Below, one piece after another: positions 21,422-28,371 of a DNA stretch of 28,410 nt. Origin of the DNA: a bacterium. GTDB lineage: Bacteria > Patescibacteria > Paceibacteria > UBA9973 > SBAW01. Made by a program: the position numbers and the translations under genes. The DNA lies in the NCBI GenBank assembly GCA_021825025.1, contig JAKAIP010000001.1:1-28410 (forward strand), written 5' to 3'. Below the pieces are notes generated by a model, which saw nothing but the letters and a program-made list of their open reading frames with translations, did not search any database and was not told the DNA's origin. The first letter of the stretch is position 1. Each line of letters opens with the position of its first letter.

Positions 21422-22042
21422 TTAATTGACAAAGTTACCCTTTAATGTGAACGTATCTTCTCGACCCTCCAACTGAAGCGTAAAAGTCTCTGTGAGGACT
21501 TCGACGCCGTTGTCATCATCCTCAAAGTGTTGGTCACGCTTAACAACCTTTGCAGGGCGCGATTCGAGCAAGGTACCGAAATCACGAATATCCATCTGAT
21601 GCGTCGCGCCGCTTTCGGTCGTGATCTCGTATGTCTGGCGCTCGTGCCAGTTGTTATCATTGTCCTTCCACACGCGATCTAGCACTGATCGCCACGAAGT
21701 AACTAGTTCGCCATCGTAGAACTTCACTTTGACAACACGCACGATCTTACGATCCTGTTTCGCTTCCCACTTCGCCAGTGCGCCCTTATCAGCCACAGCC
21801 TTCAACATACCCACTTCCTCTGCGTACTTCTTCTTGTCTTCTTCACGATCGCGCTGCAACCCTTCAATGAGCTTACGCAAAGCAGCGATCTCTGAACCGT
21901 TCTCCTTAGCTGCTTTATGCGAAGAGAGTTTTGATACTGGCGCAGGTTCAGGCGTGATAACTGTTTTCTCAACAGATGCCTCACCCTCAGACGCACTAAC
22001 GTATTCTTCCGGAACCACCGGATTATTTTTTGGTCGTCCCAT
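21422..22042 (-). CDS. unknown late-operon protein with coiled-coil N-half (206 aa)
   Basis: Residues about 45-90 form a charged helix (SEIAALRKLIEGLQRDREED, KKKYAEEVGMLKAVADKGAL). Residues 95-206 are beta-rich (KIVRVVKVKFYDGELVTSWR, RQTYEITTESGATHQMDIRD, VEVLTETFTLQLEGREDTFT). The N-terminal 40 residues are flexible and Pro/Glu/Ser-rich. It follows the scaffold candidate by 5 nt. Proteins with this helix-plus-beta layout recur in head clusters of phages with similar portals, but I cannot name the family or a function. Confidence 0.55.
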   Translation of the reverse strand: MGRPKNNPVVPEEYVSASEGEASVEKTVITPEPAPVSKLSSHKAAKENGSEIAALRKLIEGLQRDREEDKKKYAEEVGMLKAVADKGALAKWEAKQDRKIVRVVKVKFYDGELVTSWRSVLDRVWKDNDNNWHERQTYEITTESGATHQMDIRDFGTLLESRPAKVVKRDQHFEDDDNGVEVLTETFTLQLEGREDTFTLKGNFVN

Positions 22043-22047
22043 GGTAA

Positions 22048-22623
22048 TTACTTGTTATACTTTTTAATATCTTCATCAGTAACCTTGTAACCATTCTTGC
22101 CGAAATTAGCAGCAAGAGCGGAAACGTTTGGATCAATCGAATCATTTTTAACACTGATGCGACCTGAGCGCGCAGCTGAAGAACCGCGTCGCATGATGTC
22201 CTCGTTGTCATCTGGGCGCGCGCCAGTAGCAAGCGTAAACGCCTCTTTCATGCGCGCTTCGATTTCCTGAGGAGTGCCTTCTGGCATAGCAAGCTTGGCG
22301 TAATTCTCTTCAAGACTCTTACGCAGGTCTGCATTCGCTCCCGCAAATGCATCGATGAGCTCCGTCTTCTTGCTCGTAACCTCGCGTACGTCTCGCTCCT
22401 TAAGACTGGTCTCAAGAGTCGTGATCTTGTCGAGTAATGCCTTCTCGCCCTCTTTCATCTTCGAAAAATCGAAGTCCTTGTTCTGAAGTTTCTCCAATTC
22501 CTTCTTCGCATTATCAAGCTCCGTCTTAAGAGCTTGAGCTGCTTCCTCGGCTTTCGCCTGTGACTTCTGATCGATCTCCGCTTGGATCTCTTCTTCAGTC
22601 ATGTCAGATAGTTTCTTTTCCAT
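22048..22623 (-). CDS. capsid scaffolding protein candidate (191 aa)
   Basis: The protein is acidic and largely helical. The first 90 residues are coiled-coil-like (MTEEEIQAEIDQKSQAKAEE, LKTELDNAKKELEKLQNKDF, LDKITTLETSLKERD). The middle (NADLRKSLEENYAKLAMPEG, PQEIEARMKEAFTLATGARP) and an extended Ser/Asn-rich C-terminus (VSALAANFGKNGYKVTDEDI) follow. Length, composition and position between portal and capsid are typical of phage scaffold proteins, which guide procapsid assembly and leave before DNA entry. No protease motif is fused to it. Confidence 0.65.
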   Translation of the reverse strand: MEKKLSDMTEEEIQAEIDQKSQAKAEEAAQALKTELDNAKKELEKLQNKDFDFSKMKEGEKALLDKITTLETSLKERDVREVTSKKTELIDAFAGANADLRKSLEENYAKLAMPEGTPQEIEARMKEAFTLATGARPDDNEDIMRRGSSAARSGRISVKNDSIDPNVSALAANFGKNGYKVTDEDIKKYNK

Positions 22624-22631
22624 AGATAATC

Positions 22632-22703
22632 TTATCGTTTGTTTTGGGTGGAAATTTTGGTACCGTCCACCATACGGCCATTAACAATAATATTATCGAC
22701 CAT
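22632..22703 (-). CDS. possible 23-aa peptide (very short frame)
   Basis: ATG at 22703 and stop at 22632 encode MVDNIIVNGRMVDGTKISTQ plus three residues, filling the gap between the 119-aa gene and the scaffold candidate. The repeated M-V-D-(N/G) is notable, but no start signal is visible and the frame is short enough to be chance. It is listed because nothing else occupies this gap. Confidence 0.2.
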   Translation of the reverse strand: MVDNIIVNGRMVDGTKISTQNKR

Positions 22704-22710
22704 ACGAACA

Positions 22711-23070
22711 TTATATCTCAGGTAAAGAGTTTTGTTCGTCAAATTCAGGCGCATTGCGTCGCGCCGATTCAAATTCACTATTGAGTGCCAGGACTGCTTC
22801 ATACACCAACGACACGCCATTGATCGTCCCCCTTCCATATGCCAACTGCACATCGGTCTCGGCATCGCAGATTGTCATATCGCGCTGTTTCAATGAGATA
22901 AGTTTACAAATATTCTGAAACACGGGATTGAGCATCAGCTCATGCGCATATGCCAAATAGTTCTTACGGTCTGATCCATTCAACCTCGAATCATCCACAA
23001 CATCAACAATCGACAGCACACTTAAATTGTGCCGTGTCAATTCCAGTTCATCTTTTTTGGATTTCGTCAT
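22711..23070 (-). CDS. unknown protein next to portal (119 aa)
   Basis: A mostly helical soluble protein: KSKKDELELTRHNLSVLSIV, NGSDRKNYLAYAHELMLNPV, FQNICKLISLKQRDMTICDA, GVSLVYEAVLALNSEFESAR. It begins one base after the portal stop, so translation is probably coupled. Small helical proteins at this place often help portal or head assembly, but no family motif is visible. The C-terminus ends in acidic FDEQNSLPEI. Confidence 0.6.
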   Translation of the reverse strand: MTKSKKDELELTRHNLSVLSIVDVVDDSRLNGSDRKNYLAYAHELMLNPVFQNICKLISLKQRDMTICDAETDVQLAYGRGTINGVSLVYEAVLALNSEFESARRNAPEFDEQNSLPEI

Positions 23071-23071
23071 A

Positions 23072-25099
23072 TCACATCATACCAACCGCTGCCTGACCTG
23101 GCGGTGTTGGCGTGGGAGCCTTACCTGCTTCGATTAATGTCTTCGGCATCAATTTGCCGCGCGCGCCCTGACCACCTGCAGTTGGCTGCGGCGGTTGCTG
23201 CTGATCACCACCACCTTGATCACCCTGTTGCGGCTGTGCTTGTTTGAACATCTTCATCGGATTCTGCCGCCACACCGTCGCATACTCCTTCTGCATCTCT
23301 TCCTTATTGAGAGTATCTGGGAAATACTGCATCGCACCGTCCATCATCTCCTTGAACATGATCTTACCAAGATCCGAAGTCTTCTTTTCCTTATGGATCA
23401 CATTCACGCGAAAAGTGTACTTACCGCCCTGCACCACATCTGGATCAATCGTATGTATGCGTGTCGGAACACCCGTGCGCATTTTGATGTCTTCCTCCTC
23501 ACGATAAATATCCGCCCCATCTTGTGCCGGACCGATACGTACGATCGATTGCCCCGGTCCCTCATTGTCGATCATCTTATCGAGGTTCATCGTCCTATAT
23601 GTGTTCTTCAATTCCTTACGCGCGTCATCAATCTTCACCTCTTCACTCTTCAGCGGCCGGAACCAGTTCTCCAGCACATTGTACAGGCGCGCCTGACCGA
23701 GCTTACGCTCAAGCGTCGATGCAGCGAACACAATAAGCACCACCATGAGTTCCGCCTGGCTTTGCATCTGTCGTCGCTGTGTTGCTGTCTGACGACCGCC
23801 TCCTTGAGACCCAACACCTGTAATAGATGCGGAAGCTGTGTCATTATCAATTGACTTCTGCAGTTCCTGTACCACCTGCATCTCCGCGCGCGTCACTCCG
23901 ATCGACCCCTCAGGATCCAATCGTTTGATCTTGTCCGCATCAATACCGTGCGTCATCTTTCCTGGCATGAAGATCCGATTGCTCAGCTGCACACCAGTCA
24001 TGTTCGCATACGACGGAATGAACGACTTCTGCGTCTTCAATATCATGAGCCGCCAGAATTCATCGTTCAGTAACTGCTTCGTGCGCATGATCATCGGAAC
24101 CGACTTACCGTATGCGAAGAACGGTGAAATGATCCACAGCACCTGCATCGTAATGTTGTACTGCGGTTCATCACCCCACTGCCACGGGAGCGGCAGACCT
24201 ACCGGCGTCATGAGAATGCCGTTGATTATAACCGCGTATTCATTGTTGAACCGGTCCTGATATTTAATCACTTCACAGTGATCTTCCTGCAGTTTCGTTA
24301 GCGACCAGTTGTTGTTGTACACCGTTCCCTGCGCTTGGGAAGCATATGAAAAATACTGCACTTTCTTCTGCACGCTCTCCCACCGCTTCCATGTACCATA
24401 CTCCTCTTCGACCAACTCGTACGGAAGCTGCTGCACCGTAAAGATGAATGGTTGATTTTCGATGCCGAATACCGTAATGTCTCCGAGAAACACGTTCTCA
24501 TTCTGAATTATGTTATGAACTGGACGTCCTGGCTTTTTCTTGTGCTGCGTTATCCATTTTGCGGTATCGAAATTCTGTCCGTTGAATGCCTCAACGAATC
24601 GCTTGAGCTTCACCGTTCCCGTCTCCCACACCTCTTCGAGGAACACTTCCCCCTGCTCAAGCATCACCCGCTGACGCGCTGCGATCTTCTCATCGTCATC
24701 CTCATCGTAATACGTCTTAATGATGATGTCTTCGAATGAGATCGCCATATCATTGTCTTTCAGAGCCGACTCGTTCCACGCCATCACCTCCGGCGTGAGG
24801 TTGAGATTCATGAGATACGAATGAATCAGCGTCATCTTCTCGTTCGTCACACCCGTCACGAACGTCGTATCGTCTTTATTCCTCTTCGGCTGAATATAGG
24901 TGTTCGCACCCTTCCTATTCCATTCACATCGCTGCGTATACGTCATGCCATCGAACTCGTCGTGTTCGTTCTCACGAATGTCTCGTGCTCTTGCCATCTT
25001 GTTTCGCAGGATCCCGATGTACTGCATCTCGAGATCGGAATAATCCGGCGCAGTGATCGTCGGGTTCTGGCGTTCGTCAAGAGTTTTTTGTGTCTCCAT
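23072..25099 (-). CDS. portal protein (675 aa)
   Basis: Length and gene order (terS-terL-portal) fit a podovirus-type portal. The wing-like N-terminal domain includes LIHSYLMNLNLTPEVMAWNE. The central part has VIKYQDRFNNEYAVIINGIL, ISPFFAYGKSVPMIMRTKQL and LNDEFWRLMILKTQKSFIPS, the kind of stem/clip region seen in large portals. A helical crown region (VTRAEMQVVQELQKSIDNDT) precedes an extended Gln/Gly/Pro-rich C-terminus (QGDQGGGDQQQPPQPTAGGQ). The portal forms the dodecameric vertex through which terminase pumps DNA. TATAAT lies 8 nt before the ATG, with no Shine-Dalgarno. Confidence 0.8.
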   Translation of the reverse strand: METQKTLDERQNPTITAPDYSDLEMQYIGILRNKMARARDIRENEHDEFDGMTYTQRCEWNRKGANTYIQPKRNKDDTTFVTGVTNEKMTLIHSYLMNLNLTPEVMAWNESALKDNDMAISFEDIIIKTYYDEDDDEKIAARQRVMLEQGEVFLEEVWETGTVKLKRFVEAFNGQNFDTAKWITQHKKKPGRPVHNIIQNENVFLGDITVFGIENQPFIFTVQQLPYELVEEEYGTWKRWESVQKKVQYFSYASQAQGTVYNNNWSLTKLQEDHCEVIKYQDRFNNEYAVIINGILMTPVGLPLPWQWGDEPQYNITMQVLWIISPFFAYGKSVPMIMRTKQLLNDEFWRLMILKTQKSFIPSYANMTGVQLSNRIFMPGKMTHGIDADKIKRLDPEGSIGVTRAEMQVVQELQKSIDNDTASASITGVGSQGGGRQTATQRRQMQSQAELMVVLIVFAASTLERKLGQARLYNVLENWFRPLKSEEVKIDDARKELKNTYRTMNLDKMIDNEGPGQSIVRIGPAQDGADIYREEEDIKMRTGVPTRIHTIDPDVVQGGKYTFRVNVIHKEKKTSDLGKIMFKEMMDGAMQYFPDTLNKEEMQKEYATVWRQNPMKMFKQAQPQQGDQGGGDQQQPPQPTAGGQGARGKLMPKTLIEAGKAPTPTPPGQAAVGMM

Positions 25100-25107
25100 G
25101 TGCTGTA

Positions 25108-25113
25108 ATTATA
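25108..25113 (-). promoter_or_regulatory. -10-like TATAAT just upstream of portal ATG
   Basis: TATAAT on the minus strand ends 8 bases before the portal start codon; no matching -35 is seen. If active it would give a leader of one or two bases. It overlaps the short terL-portal spacer rather than coding sequence. Confidence 0.3.
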
Positions 25114-25122
25114 CGCTGTAAA

Positions 25123-26703
25123 TTAAAATTGCCCTATGCCGCTGAACGCATCAAATGCGCTATCCGACGATGTGACGACCACCCTATTTCCGGTTGCAAA
25201 ATTTTTCATGTGGTATGCGATCATAAGCGACTTCGCGCGATCCCAGTGCTTTCCCCGACTATCTTTCTTCGACGACGACTGCTTCGGAAATGTTTTCAGT
25301 TCATCAACCGTCTCTTTATCTGGAACATTGATCTCGTCTTCGTTGATCGCCGTCGAAAGGTCATATGCTATTTTAGCATTCATTCCCGCCGTTGCGTGGA
25401 AACCGATGCGTTCCGTTTCGGAATCCAGCATCGTATCCATCTTGATCTCCTTAAAAATATTAAAATATATATCTCGTAGTTTGACAAGAGTCGCGAAACC
25501 ATGATTGTTTCGTTCCACGGCAACGATGCAGTTCCCGTAGCGGGTCCCGCCATTACGTATCTCATATGCGAAATTATCCGGAGCGATGCGATCCGATACG
25601 TACAGTGCCACCAGCTCCGCCTTCGGCTTCGCATCGAAGTCCACGATGGCGATCGTAGCATTATCCTGGCCCACCCCTTCGGATGGGTCTGCCCCCAGCC
25701 CATATCGGTGCCCTGGCTTATAGTCCGCGAAGTATAGCCAATCCCCGACCTGTTCTCCATCGCGAACTTTCATCTCGTTCAATTTTTCGATCGAGAACAG
25801 ATTTCCTCCCGAGTTCACGAAGGCTTCCTCCGGTGTCGTCGGATATTCCTGATGCAGCATGTCCCAATCCTTGTTCAGCGACAGCCATTTCAGGTAGTAG
25901 TACGTAATCTCACGGTCTGTGAGCGTGTGTTCCTCCTGGTACAACTTGAACCGTCGCGGCATCGTAGACGGGTCCATCGTCTGTATTTTTTCCAATTCCT
26001 GATCGTCGAACGTCCAATTGAAGAAATGCGCCTTATACTCCGACGGGTTCGTAGGATCCCCCCTTTCGTATGCCTCCCAGAACATGTCGTGAAACAGACC
26101 TGTATCCCCCTCAGCGGTCGATTCAATGTCCACCCTTCCATGCATCGGAACAGCCTGAACAGTACCTGAGATGATCTCTCTTGCTTCTGCTGGTGACTCC
26201 CGGCATATCTTCCCGAATTCGGAAACGTGCGCGCGGCTGAAGGTACCGCCGCGACCCTTTGCCAGAACCGTTATCGACGATGAACTGCCATCCCCAAAGT
26301 TGAATTTCAGCTTGTTTGCGCGCTCAGCATCCAGCGTCCACATAGACCGGAGCGCCGGTGATAGCTGCCCCCACGCCAATGACACCTTATTGTCGAAGAT
26401 ATCCAACTGAGAACGTTGGTCATAAGATAGGATCAGGTTGTCGGTATTCGGAACGAATAGGGCATCATCCAGCGAATCTATGGCTTCATCGGTAGTAAAA
26501 CCGAGACGACGAGATTTCAGTATGATGTTTCGGTTGTGTTTATCTTCATTGAACTTTCTTTGTGCACGGTTCCGGACGAAGGGAATAATACGGTTTTCGA
26601 TTCCTTTGACTTTATACAAATGATTAATACGCCAGTCTTTGTCAAGGAGACGTGGATCGTGACCGGTTAGGACATGAAGTTTATCTATTTGTTTCGATTT
26701 CAT
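25123..26703 (-). CDS. terL: terminase large subunit (526 aa)
   Basis: The ATPase part has a Walker-A-like NIILKSRRLGFTTDEA (residues 59-74), Walker B with catalytic Glu in SRAHVSEFGK (Glu162), and the coupling motif ESTAEG (194-199). The C-terminal RNase-H-like nuclease shows all three acidic positions: Asp339 in GLGADPSEG, Glu397 in IVAVERNN, Asp488 in KHWDRAKSLM. This motor cuts concatemeric DNA and packages it through the portal. The start overlaps the small-subunit gene by 23 nt, as is common. All key residues are present, so the protein should be active. It is the best gene for placing this phage in a tree. Confidence 0.92.
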   Translation of the reverse strand: MKSKQIDKLHVLTGHDPRLLDKDWRINHLYKVKGIENRIIPFVRNRAQRKFNEDKHNRNIILKSRRLGFTTDEAIDSLDDALFVPNTDNLILSYDQRSQLDIFDNKVSLAWGQLSPALRSMWTLDAERANKLKFNFGDGSSSSITVLAKGRGGTFSRAHVSEFGKICRESPAEAREIISGTVQAVPMHGRVDIESTAEGDTGLFHDMFWEAYERGDPTNPSEYKAHFFNWTFDDQELEKIQTMDPSTMPRRFKLYQEEHTLTDREITYYYLKWLSLNKDWDMLHQEYPTTPEEAFVNSGGNLFSIEKLNEMKVRDGEQVGDWLYFADYKPGHRYGLGADPSEGVGQDNATIAIVDFDAKPKAELVALYVSDRIAPDNFAYEIRNGGTRYGNCIVAVERNNHGFATLVKLRDIYFNIFKEIKMDTMLDSETERIGFHATAGMNAKIAYDLSTAINEDEINVPDKETVDELKTFPKQSSSKKDSRGKHWDRAKSLMIAYHMKNFATGNRVVVTSSDSAFDAFSGIGQF

Positions 26704-27121
26704 CGAGGATGTCGCTTATAGTCTTACGCTTCTCTGAACCGTCCTGTTTGGCTTTACGGCGACCGTAACCGTGATATTGCTCTAGTAGTAGGATGCCTAT
26801 GTTACGGTCGATCCTAGCGTCGAAAAGAGCGTTTAGGATGTAGTTTTCACACTGAAGGAGAGAGTAATCGACCACCTTTTTTCTAAAGTCATCTATGGCA
26901 ATCAATTCCGCCGGAAGCATGCCTAAATAGGACGCTAAGGCTGGTACAGTGTAGTGTCTGGTATGAACCCCAGCTATACGTCTATCGATAGCGTCTTGGA
27001 CCGTTTGGACCTTAAAGAAGCCATATACCTTTTTCTTAAAGGCATTCAGTTCCCGTCTCTGGTCAGCGGTCAGGGATGTTTTTGTTGAGGTGTTCGTTAT
27101 AGGTTTCTTGGATTGTGACAT
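26681..27121 (-). CDS. terS: terminase small subunit candidate (146 aa)
   Basis: ATG at 27121 (MSQSKKPITNTSTKTSLTAD) is preferred to the upstream in-frame ATG at 27139, because a TATAAT lies between the two. The body is helical: QRRELNAFKKKVYGFFKVQT, VQDAIDRRIAGVHTRHYTVP, ALASYLGMLPAELIAIDDFR. This region looks like a DNA-binding helix-turn-helix, followed by KKVVDYSLLQCENYILNALF and DRNIGILLLEQYHGYGRRKA, a layout like many phage small terminases that choose DNA for packaging. The gene is first in the leftward operon and overlaps terL by 23 nt. The identification rests on position, size and helical pattern. Confidence 0.65.
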   Translation of the reverse strand: MSQSKKPITNTSTKTSLTADQRRELNAFKKKVYGFFKVQTVQDAIDRRIAGVHTRHYTVPALASYLGMLPAELIAIDDFRKKVVDYSLLQCENYILNALFDARIDRNIGILLLEQYHGYGRRKAKQDGSEKRKTISDILDEIETNR

Positions 27122-27127
27122 GAAAAT

Positions 27128-27133
27128 ATTATA
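27128..27133 (-). promoter_or_regulatory. -10-like TATAAT upstream of terS start
   Basis: TATAAT ends 6 bases before the terS ATG, so a transcript from here would be nearly leaderless. No convincing -35 lies at 16-18 nt. This is one of three TATAAT hexamers placed the same way before late genes. Confidence 0.35.
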
Positions 27134-27278
27134 CAACACATTTCAAAAGGCGCTGATCTGAAAATTCAGGCTGTGTGTATGGAGAGAGAGGGACTGTTGA
27201 TTAAAAAGATTCCGACCACCTTTCATGGGGGTGAGCGGCCCTATATTTAACAAGGCACGTCTTTCTATTCTGTCAATA

Positions 27279-27304
27279 CGTCGGACAATATATCTTGTCC
27301 GACG
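27279..27304. promoter_or_regulatory. perfect 10-bp-arm palindrome, probable operator or hairpin
   Basis: The arms CGTCGGACAA and TTGTCCGACG flank a 6-bp TATATC centre. There is no T-run on either side, so an intrinsic terminator is unlikely. On the minus strand it lies directly downstream of a TATAAT (27315-27320), and a TTGACA (27271-27276) follows it. A dimeric repressor or activator site controlling the leftward late operon is the most economical reading; a 5' stabilising RNA hairpin is the alternative. Confidence 0.6.
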
Positions 27305-27314
27305 CTTATTAACC

Positions 27315-27320
27315 ATTATA
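27315..27320 (-). promoter_or_regulatory. possible leftward late-operon -10 (TATAAT)
   Basis: A consensus TATAAT on the minus strand is placed so that transcription would begin just before or in the 27279-27304 palindrome and read toward terS. The -35 position does not match TTGACA, suggesting activator dependence if it is used. Confidence 0.3.
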
Positions 27321-27521
27321 GCCTTATTTTACAACGACGAGACCGGCAACAGTAGGGGGACTTGACAGAAAACAGGATCGCGCCGCGTTTCACGTGGCAC
27401 GTGTTGTTGTGGTTAAGCCATATTCTGACGCGAGGTGGGGGGTGACCCTGACAATAGGGGTATTTTTTATATATATATGTTTTTTTCTTTTTCTCCTTTG
27501 TTATATATGTAATAAAGACTA

Positions 27522-27550
27522 TTGACAAATTAACAAAAACGTGGTATAAT
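27522..27550 (+). promoter_or_regulatory. consensus sigma70-type promoter, rightward
   Basis: TTGACA (27522-27527) and TATAAT (27545-27550) are separated by exactly 17 bp, and TGG immediately before TATAAT gives an extended -10. Both hexamers match the consensus completely. Transcription would start near 27557 and run toward the small genes at 27884 and beyond, after a roughly 325-nt untranslated leader containing the large inverted repeat. Such a strong constitutive promoter fits immediate-early phage transcription by host polymerase. Confidence 0.8.
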
Positions 27551-27702
27551 TCATGTTATAAAAAAAGTGACTGTAAAATATACCTGCCTCACGCACCCCC
27601 CCACCACTACACCACAAAACGGCTTAACCGCAACAAGTGCCATTTTTGCCTCATTTTCAGTCATTTTTACAGAAAACGGCTCCGTTAAGCCATTTAGTCG
27701 AG

Positions 27703-27711
27703 TTATCCACA
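27703..27711 (+). promoter_or_regulatory. DnaA-box match TTATCCACA
   Basis: The nine bases match the strict bacterial DnaA box, in a non-coding region 15 bp before the 107-bp inverted-repeat nest and followed by a nine-T run (27712-27720 approximately). A single box can occur by chance; its placement raises the likelihood of an origin function. Confidence 0.5.
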
Positions 27712-27725
27712 GTTTTTTTTTGCCT

Positions 27726-27832
27726 TTTTGGCATAGGCTATGCTATAGTCTATGTAGTAGCCCATGTAGTATACCATTCAGTATACCACTGAATAGACTA
27801 TGTAATGGTATACTACATAGCCTATGCCAAAA
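27726..27832. repeat. 107-bp nested inverted-repeat array
   Basis: Four perfect inverted pairs are nested or overlapping. They are a 17-bp outer pair (27726-27742 with 27816-27832), ATAGTCTAT/ATAGACTAT (27745-27753 with 27793-27801), a 15-bp pair (27764-27778 with 27804-27818) and a central ATTCAGT/ACTGAAT hairpin (27776-27782 with 27788-27794). ATGTAGTA also occurs twice directly (27752, 27764). Several arms share bases, so alternative folds compete. As DNA it could extrude a cruciform; as RNA it would form a long switchable hairpin in the early leader. Confidence 0.85.
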
Positions 27833-27883
27833 CAGCACCGGTCGATGTGTTGTAATATTAAAAAAATCACTCAAAAACACACC

Positions 27884-28039
27884 ATGTATATCCAATTTAA
27901 CCCCATCACCGGTCGCTATACCGGTCACGTAGTCCATCGCAACGTCCGTCACTTCGCTTCCGCGTCCTCTCGTTCCGCTCTCATCGATCTTTTATTCAAA
28001 ATCAAGGCACGTCACCTCCACATCTCATATGGCCTATAA
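27884..28039 (+). CDS. small unknown early protein (51 aa)
   Basis: The frame is open from 27824, but that ATG lies inside the inverted-repeat nest; the ATG at 27884 gives a compact basic protein: MYIQFNPITGRYTGHVVHRN, VRHFASASSRSALIDLLFKI. It has His/Arg-rich strands then a helix and ends KARHLHISYGL. It overlaps the next gene by 11 nt, suggesting coupling. No family is recognised. As the first gene after the consensus promoter, a host-takeover or regulatory role is possible. Confidence 0.55.
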   Translation: MYIQFNPITGRYTGHVVHRNVRHFASASSRSALIDLLFKIKARHLHISYGL

Positions 28040-28253
28040 CCAAACCATAACCGCCGCAGACGTGGCCTATGCACGCCGCTGGTACACGACACCAGAAGCA
28101 CGCATCCGCCAACGCTGGCAGCGTATAGATCGCATCTTCTACCCTGTTTCCGGTTCAATCATCATCACCCTCGCCATCGTAGCCCTCTATACCTGGTTAT
28201 TCTGCTCGATCTCAGTCGGTGCGACACATCCACTATATCTGTTCACGTATTAG
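28029..28253 (+). CDS. small membrane protein (74 aa), early operon
   Basis: The N-terminal half is basic and helical (TITAADVAYARRWYTTPEAR, IRQRWQRIDRIFYPVSG). It is followed by one strong membrane segment IIITLAIVALYTWLFCSI and a short outside tail ending HPLYLFTY. The positive charge before the membrane helix suggests N-in, C-out topology. Small membrane proteins at the start of early operons often block superinfection or change host metabolism, but there is no sequence evidence for either here. Confidence 0.6.
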   Translation: MAYNQTITAADVAYARRWYTTPEARIRQRWQRIDRIFYPVSGSIIITLAIVALYTWLFCSISVGATHPLYLFTY

Positions 28254-28266
28254 TACCCCGCTAGGC

Positions 28267-28345
28267 CGCCGGACTCACCCCATTATTCCGGCGCCCAATG
28301 CGGAGCATTAGAAAGGTTCCGCGCCACCACCTGCTAGTGATGGCG
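28267..28345 (+). other. three consecutive hairpins in early intergenic region
   Basis: CGCCGGA/TCCGGCG (28267-28273 with 28287-28293), AATGC/GCATT (28297-28301 with 28305-28309) and CGCCA/TGGCG (28322-28326 with 28341-28345, with an inner CAC/GTG) occupy most of the spacer between the 74-aa gene and the next gene. No T-run follows any of them. They may form a processed spacer, an RNA-protein site or a translational control leader. Confidence 0.4.
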
Positions 28346-28371
28346 GCACATTGACAACTAAATAAAACACT

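Larger units (their letters stand above)
27461..27840. other. candidate replication origin / early control region
   Basis: This non-coding stretch combines an AT-rich segment with alternating TATATA and T-runs (about 27461-27515), a consensus promoter, three CATTTT tracts spaced 10-11 bp (27641, 27652, 27662), two AAAACGGCT copies, a TTATCCACA DnaA-box match and a 107-bp nest of inverted repeats. AT-rich unwinding element, DnaA site and iterated or inverted repeats together are typical of theta-type origins. It lies between the divergent late (left) and early (right) operons, a usual place for phage origins. No initiator gene is visible in the window. Confidence 0.45.

Noticed and set aside
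23195..23854. 219-codon frame antisense to the portal gene
   Set aside because: The portal frame is clearly coding; the antisense product is Leu/His/Arg-rich as expected from mirrored codons.
27443..27470. terminator-like ACCC/GGGT hairpin followed by T-run
   Set aside because: The stem is only 4-5 bp and no upstream plus-strand gene needs terminating; the T-run belongs to the AT-rich segment.
27316..27528. 70-codon minus-strand frame in the control region
   Set aside because: Its first half comes from AT-rich and poly-T sequence (a KKKK run) and the rest resembles no protein; it also overlaps regulatory signals.
27567..27932. 121-codon GTG-initiated frame downstream of the strong promoter
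   Set aside because: It runs through repeats, T-tracts and the whole inverted-repeat nest, and its product is a Ser/Pro/Cys mixture with no protein-like pattern; the region looks non-coding.
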